Assembly (NCBI GenBank): GCA_003260075.1
Contig: QLIY01000145.1
Span: 144,526-208,525 of the forward strand
From: Phallusia mammillata
Lineage: Eukaryota; Chordata; Ascidiacea; Phlebobranchia; Ascidiidae
Reading direction: 5' to 3'
Length of the DNA stretch: 64,000 bases
In this document: positions 60,031-64,000 of the stretch, piece after piece
Layout: each line of letters opens with the position of its first letter
Position numbering within the stretch: position 1 is the first letter of the stretch
Made by a program: the position numbers and the translations under genes
Notes under the pieces: generated by a model
What the model was told of the DNA's origin: nothing
The model's database searches: none
Seen by the model: only the letters and a program-made list of their open reading frames with translations

Positions 60031-63000
60031 ATGGGATTTGAAACCCCCCCCCCCCCCCCCCCCCCCAAATGAGGCCATGGTAGTAGCGGGATGTGGCTAC
60101 AGTCGGCCCTTGATGGTTCCTGGTGGTCGTGTATGGGTTTGGCCGGTCATCCAGCAATTGCAGCGCATCTCGCTTAATACGATGACCCTGCAGATACACA
60201 GCAATGAGGTTAACACATCTAAGGGTGTTCCAATTTCGTGTATCGGAGTTGCTCAAGTAAAGATTCAGGGCCAAAGTCAGGACATGCTGGCCAATGCTTG
60301 TATGCAGTTTCTTGGCAAATCCGAAAATCAAATTCATCAGATTGCATTGGAAACTCTTGAAGGTATGAATTTGTTAAATAAATGCATGTTTCATAAAACT
60401 GGTTTGATTGACATTGGTGGCCAACAATACAAAATGTTTATTTTGTTGAAATATGTCTACCAAAAAGTGCACAAACAATAAATTTATTGCAAGTTGCATG
60501 TGTACCTAAATTAGAAATAACCCCCCCCCCTCCGAAAATCAAATTCATCAGATTGCATTGGAAACTCTTGAAGGTATGTTAAATAAATGCATGTTCCATA
60601 AAACTGGTTTGATTCATATTGGTGGCTAACAATACAAAATGTTTATTTTGCTGACAGATTTCTACCAAAAAGTGCACAAACAATAAATTTATTGCAAGTG
60701 GCATGTGCACCTAAATTAGAAATAAAATTGCTGTGATAATCATAAAGTATATATATATGTATGTAACATAATATTGGGTATTGGCAAATGCATTGGGGCA
60801 AACATTAGCTAAATTCTGCTTTGATTTCGAAAAGCAGTCAAAAATGTCAGCTTTTGTTCTATTTCTGATGTCGTTTAGGTCATCAGAGAGCTATCATGGG
60901 AAACATGACTGTGGAAGAAATTTACCAGGACAGAAAGAAGTTTGCTCATCAAGTGTTCGAAGTTGCCTCATCTGACTTGATTCAAATGGGAATAACTGTG
61001 GTTTCTTACACTTTGAAAGATGTTACAGACAGAGAGGGGTAAGTTTTAATGATGTTTAAGTTATGAAACCACAAAACATTGGTAAAAACACTGTAATGCA
61101 TCACACATGATTGTACAATTAAATGATTAGTTTTTTTACCTTTTTTTATGGGTCCCCTTCCCTGAAGGGGACACATTTTGATTTTACTCGATTTGTTGTT
61201 GTTGTTTTTCTTTTTTTTTCTTTTTTTTTTTTCTTCCCTCAAGTTTGTCCACCCCACTTTGCCAAGAAATGTTTGATGGATTTGGATGAAATTTTCACAG
61301 ATGGTAGATATGGTTATGTAGATGTGCCATTTGTTTTGTTTGACTCGATAGCCCCAGTGTTTACCCCACTAGCCCCCTAAAATGGGTAAATTTTGAACAA
61401 TGTCCGAATTGGATGAAATTTGGACAGTTTGTTCATTGTGCTTTTTTAGGGCATCGTTTGTTGTGTTTTACACTGTAGCCCCAATATTTACCCCAGTAGA
61501 CCCCTAAAATGGGTGATTTTTTTAAACAATGTCCGATTCGGATGAAATTTGGACAGTTTCTTCATTATGCCATTTTAGGGCGTCGATTATTGTGTTTCAC
61601 CATGTAGCCCAATATTTACTGCTTAAGCCACCTATTGTTTATAAAACGTCCGATTTGGATGAATTTTTGATAGTTTTTTGAATTTGGCATTTGTAGCTGT
61701 CAAATATTGTGTTCCACCCTGCAGCCCTAATATTTACCCTACCAACCCCCCAAAATGGGTGAATTAATCAACAATACATTTTGACAGTTTGTATAATATG
61801 CCATTTTGAGATGTCAGTGTTTTATGCTATTTAGGCACACAAACTTATAACAATGTCTCAATTGCATGAGATTTGGACAGTTTGTACTTTACATAACTTC
61901 TTTTTTTAAGTAACACTACCAATCACTGTGTTTGACTTTATAGCAACGTTTCTTATGGTTGTCTGTTTACAACTTTGCGGTTTTGGGGACCCATGAGTTT
62001 CTGCCTGCAGAAACAAATCAAGATTATAAAAAATGTTGGCTAATATGGGACCCAATATAAATAAATATAGAGAATATATTACAGTTTGCAGAATAGGTTG
62101 TAGTGTATATGCTATAGTAAAATGTGCTAAGCCACCCTTCTAGTTGATCTTGTTTTTTCAAAGCTTAAAATTCATTTTCTGTATTTTATTAATATTTGAA
62201 GCTGGTAAAAAGTTTTTTAAAGAACCGTTAGTCTCTTACTTTGCCGCATTTTACATCTTCACACAATATTATAACTTGAATTTTTATGTTGTATAAAAGT
62301 GTTTGTTTGCTATTCCGTACATTTAAACAATATAACACACAAAATTACAAATAAAATGCTACAGAAGGTACAATTTGCTTTTAGGTTTGTTTTGGATGCA
62401 GTAATGGAATTTTTGGCCTTTTTTCACCAGGTACTTGAGAGCTTTGGGAGAAACAAGAACGGCTCAGGTGCATAGAGATGCAAAGATCGGTGAAGCGGAA
62501 TCAAGACGAGATGCTGGAATCAAAGAATCAGTGGCATACCAGGAAAAGATGAAGGTCCGATTTGAAAACGACACTGAAATTGCTAAAGCAAAGAGGGACT
62601 ATGAACTAAAGAAAGCTGCGTATGATATTGAGGTAAGTTTTAATTCTATTGAGGTAAAAACAAAATTTGAATTTATTCATGTCTAAAAATTAACAAAAAT
62701 AAAAATATGTAAACCAAACAATACTTTTACTTTTTCTTGCTTATAATTTCCACTTTCTGACCATTTAGTTCCGTTTGTAAAATAATTGGCTGCTGTTGCA
62801 AATGCTTTGATATTTTCTGATTACATAGTAGCACCTTTACTAGATATACATGCCACATTTACAAGAGTATATATTTTGCTGGTTGTCAAATGTGTGTGTG
62901 TCTGGTATATTAATGATCTTTATCCTTTTGCCCCCCCCCCCATGCCACATTTACAAGAGTATATATTTTGCTGGTTGTCAAATGTGTGTCTGTCTGGTAT

Positions 63001-63789
63001 ATTAATGATCTTTATCCTTTTGGAACATATGGAAGGCATAGGAAATAATAATGCAGATGACTGAAAGACTAAAATAGCAAGAGGGGGCTACTCGCTATGT
63101 GTGAAACAGGAAATAATCCTTATTTTCTATCGGAAACACTTAGTATACTTTATGTGGTCTGAACATTAGACTCTTTATATATATATGTACTGCATATAGT
63201 GCAGAACCACTTTCTTTACTAGCTGTACAAACATGATAATGCACTTGGGAATACAGCTAAATGAATAATTAATTTTACTTGGGTACCTGAAAAAATAGGT
63301 ACAGAAATACACAATATGTGGTTTTTAAGACTTTTTGCAAAAGTTCAATTTTAGAACCACATAGAGATTGTATCATTATATAAATGCCGAGTTGTGGATA
63401 AACGGAATATAGTTTGCATAATGTTAACAGAAATGAAAAGAACATCACACTATGAAATCTGAAATAACAAATTTAACTTGGTATTTGTATCAGTAGATGT
63501 TAAGTATTTTCAATGCACCAATTTTGAGGTCTGTAAGACCAAACTGAAATAGTGTGTATTTTTTTGACAAATCTTAAACCTTGTTTTAGGTGGAGACAAG
63601 AAAAGCAGAATCGGAATTGGCTTACGAACTCCAAGCTGCTGTGTCGAAGCAAGCTATCAAGGAAGCTGAGATGCAGATCCGCGTTGAGGAACGAGCAAAG
63701 CAGATTCAAGTCCAGGATCAGGAAATTCTGCGTCGTGAGAAAGAGCTGGAAGCCCAAGTTAAGAAGCCAGCTGAGGCTGAGAAGTATAG
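60031..63789 (+). CDS. FLOT1: Flotillin-1, first four coding exons (3' part outside window)
   Basis: Exons 60031-60362, 60879-61038, 62431-62632 and 63590-63789 have GT-AG borders and matching phases. The frame from 60065 reads [125 protein letters not shown] and PAEAEKYR. This is the SPFH domain followed by the start of the EA-rich coiled coil. The start codon is inferred: ATGGGATTTGAAAC at 60031 fits the conserved M-GF-(V/E)-TCG-PNEA start, but C23 (60044-60066) stands where about 10 nt are expected and shifts the frame. Known: inner-leaflet membrane scaffold, oligomer with flotillin-2. Human Cys34 (palmitoylated) is Val here (VWVWPVIQQ), as in some invertebrates. The remaining exons lie beyond 64000. 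Confidence 0.93.
60044..60066. repeat. C23 run at the flotillin-1 N-terminus
   Basis: 23 C replace the codons for T-C-G-P between ATGGGATTTGAAA and AAATGAGGCC. Read literally, the frame from the ATG stops two codons later (AAA TGA). Confidence 0.85.
60317..60722. repeat. Duplication of the end of flotillin-1 exon 1 and start of intron 1 across C10
   Basis: TCCGAAAATCAAATTCATCA to the donor region and on to ACCTAAATTAGAAATAA is present at 60318-60520 and again at 60531-60725, separated by C10 (60521-60530). The second copy contains the last 44 nt of the exon plus GGTATG, but has a premature stop in its intron part and no acceptor, so it should not be an exon. Confidence 0.85.
61148..61994 (+). 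mobile_element. Element with ATGGGTCCCC ends and internal tandem units, in flotillin-1 intron 2
   Basis: The ends ATGGGTCCCC and GGGGACCCAT are 10-bp inverted repeats. Next to the left end is a 9-bp hairpin, GTCCCCTTC-CCT-GAAGGGGAC (61152-61172). Inside are four to five diverged tandem units of about 117-129 bp, each with GGATGAAATTTGGACAG, GTAGCCC.AATATTTACC and CCCCTAAAATGGGT. There is no clear ORF. No target-site duplication was identified. The class is uncertain. Confidence 0.65.
62849..63022. repeat. Direct duplication across a C run in flotillin-1 intron 3
   Basis: ATGCCACATTTACAAGAGTA to GATCTTTATCCTTTTG occurs at 62849-62930 and 62941-63021, separated by a C run at 62931-62941. One or two substitutions (TGTGTGTG versus TGTGTCTG). 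Confidence 0.85.
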
Positions 63790-63945
63790 GTAAGCAACTT
63801 TGTGCTGTTTTATTTGGCTTCGGTTAATGTACATCTATCAAATTTACTCTTGTTTTTGCTTTAACCCTGTTTTTCTTCACAAAAAAGGCTGATACCAATT
63901 TGTGCAGTTAAGTAAGTCAATAAGTGGTAACAAAAGCAGATATTT

Positions 63946-64000
63946 ATGGGTCCCCTTCCCTGAAGGGGACACATATTGTTTTTGTCCGTATTTTTTTTTT
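63946..64000 (+). mobile_element. Start of a second ATGGGTCCCC element, cut by the window end
   Basis: ATGGGTCCCCTTCCCTGAAG with the same hairpin (63950-63970) as the element at 61148, followed by ACACAT. It lies in flotillin-1 intron 4 and runs off the window. Confidence 0.65.

Noticed and set aside
59906..60481. A 191-codon plus-strand frame starting at 59906 and running through poly-Pro into flotillin sequence
   Set aside because: The 5' part is intron or UTR that is read through the C run by chance. The conserved flotillin start places the ATG at 60031.
1248..62941. G-quadruplex or replication-fork stalling as the cause of the duplications
   Set aside because: Constant 10-nt spacers, loss of coding bases in flotillin-1 and the two complementary broken hAT ends fit an assembly cause better.

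Overview
This window is nuclear DNA of an animal with spliced genes. It is AT-rich (I estimate about 36% GC), has short GT-AG introns and many small hAT-type DNA transposons. The gene content (an FGF ligand, ILRUN, alpha-SNAP, flotillin-1) is metazoan. Gene spacing, strong divergence between what look like two haplotypes and the FGF structure would suit a tunicate such as an ascidian, but that assignment is an inference. No tRNA, rRNA, CRISPR array or bacterial-type operon was found.

Layout. (1) 731-12761, minus strand: the first two coding exons of an FGF ligand separated by an 11.3 kb intron; the last exon lies left of the window. (2) 13-41 kb: gene-poor, with hAT elements, a probable LINE reverse-transcriptase relic, a 20-bp minisatellite, a possible cysteine-rich terminal exon at 21155-21419 and two promoter-like spots. 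(3) 41.6-46.5 kb: a weakly supported minus-strand gene facing away from a well-formed four-exon plus-strand gene (44399-46505, 197 aa) that I do not recognise, with a transposon and a type I hammerhead ribozyme motif in its introns. (4) 47292-47743: a small single-pass membrane-protein ORF broken by a C tract. (5) 48.9-58.1 kb, minus strand: complete ILRUN (five coding exons) and complete alpha-SNAP (five coding exons). (6) 60031 to the window end, plus strand: the first four coding exons of flotillin-1, divergent from alpha-SNAP.

The most unusual large-scale signal is a set of about 23 pure G or C runs. One class is almost always 10 nt long and nearly every member sits between two diverged copies of the same flanking DNA. 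The other class is 23-81 nt long without such copies. A single n at 26694 also lies between two copies. In flotillin-1, in the 47.3 kb ORF, in a palindrome and in a hammerhead core, the run replaces bases that should be there. I read these runs as filled scaffold gaps or unmerged haplotype overlaps rather than as biology. Any gene model crossing them should be treated as broken by the assembly until reads say otherwise.

Functionally the genes are independent housekeeping and signalling genes: FGF is an extracellular ligand, ILRUN a regulator of innate transcription, alpha-SNAP recruits NSF to SNARE complexes, and flotillin-1 is a membrane scaffold. Their adjacency does not imply a shared pathway.
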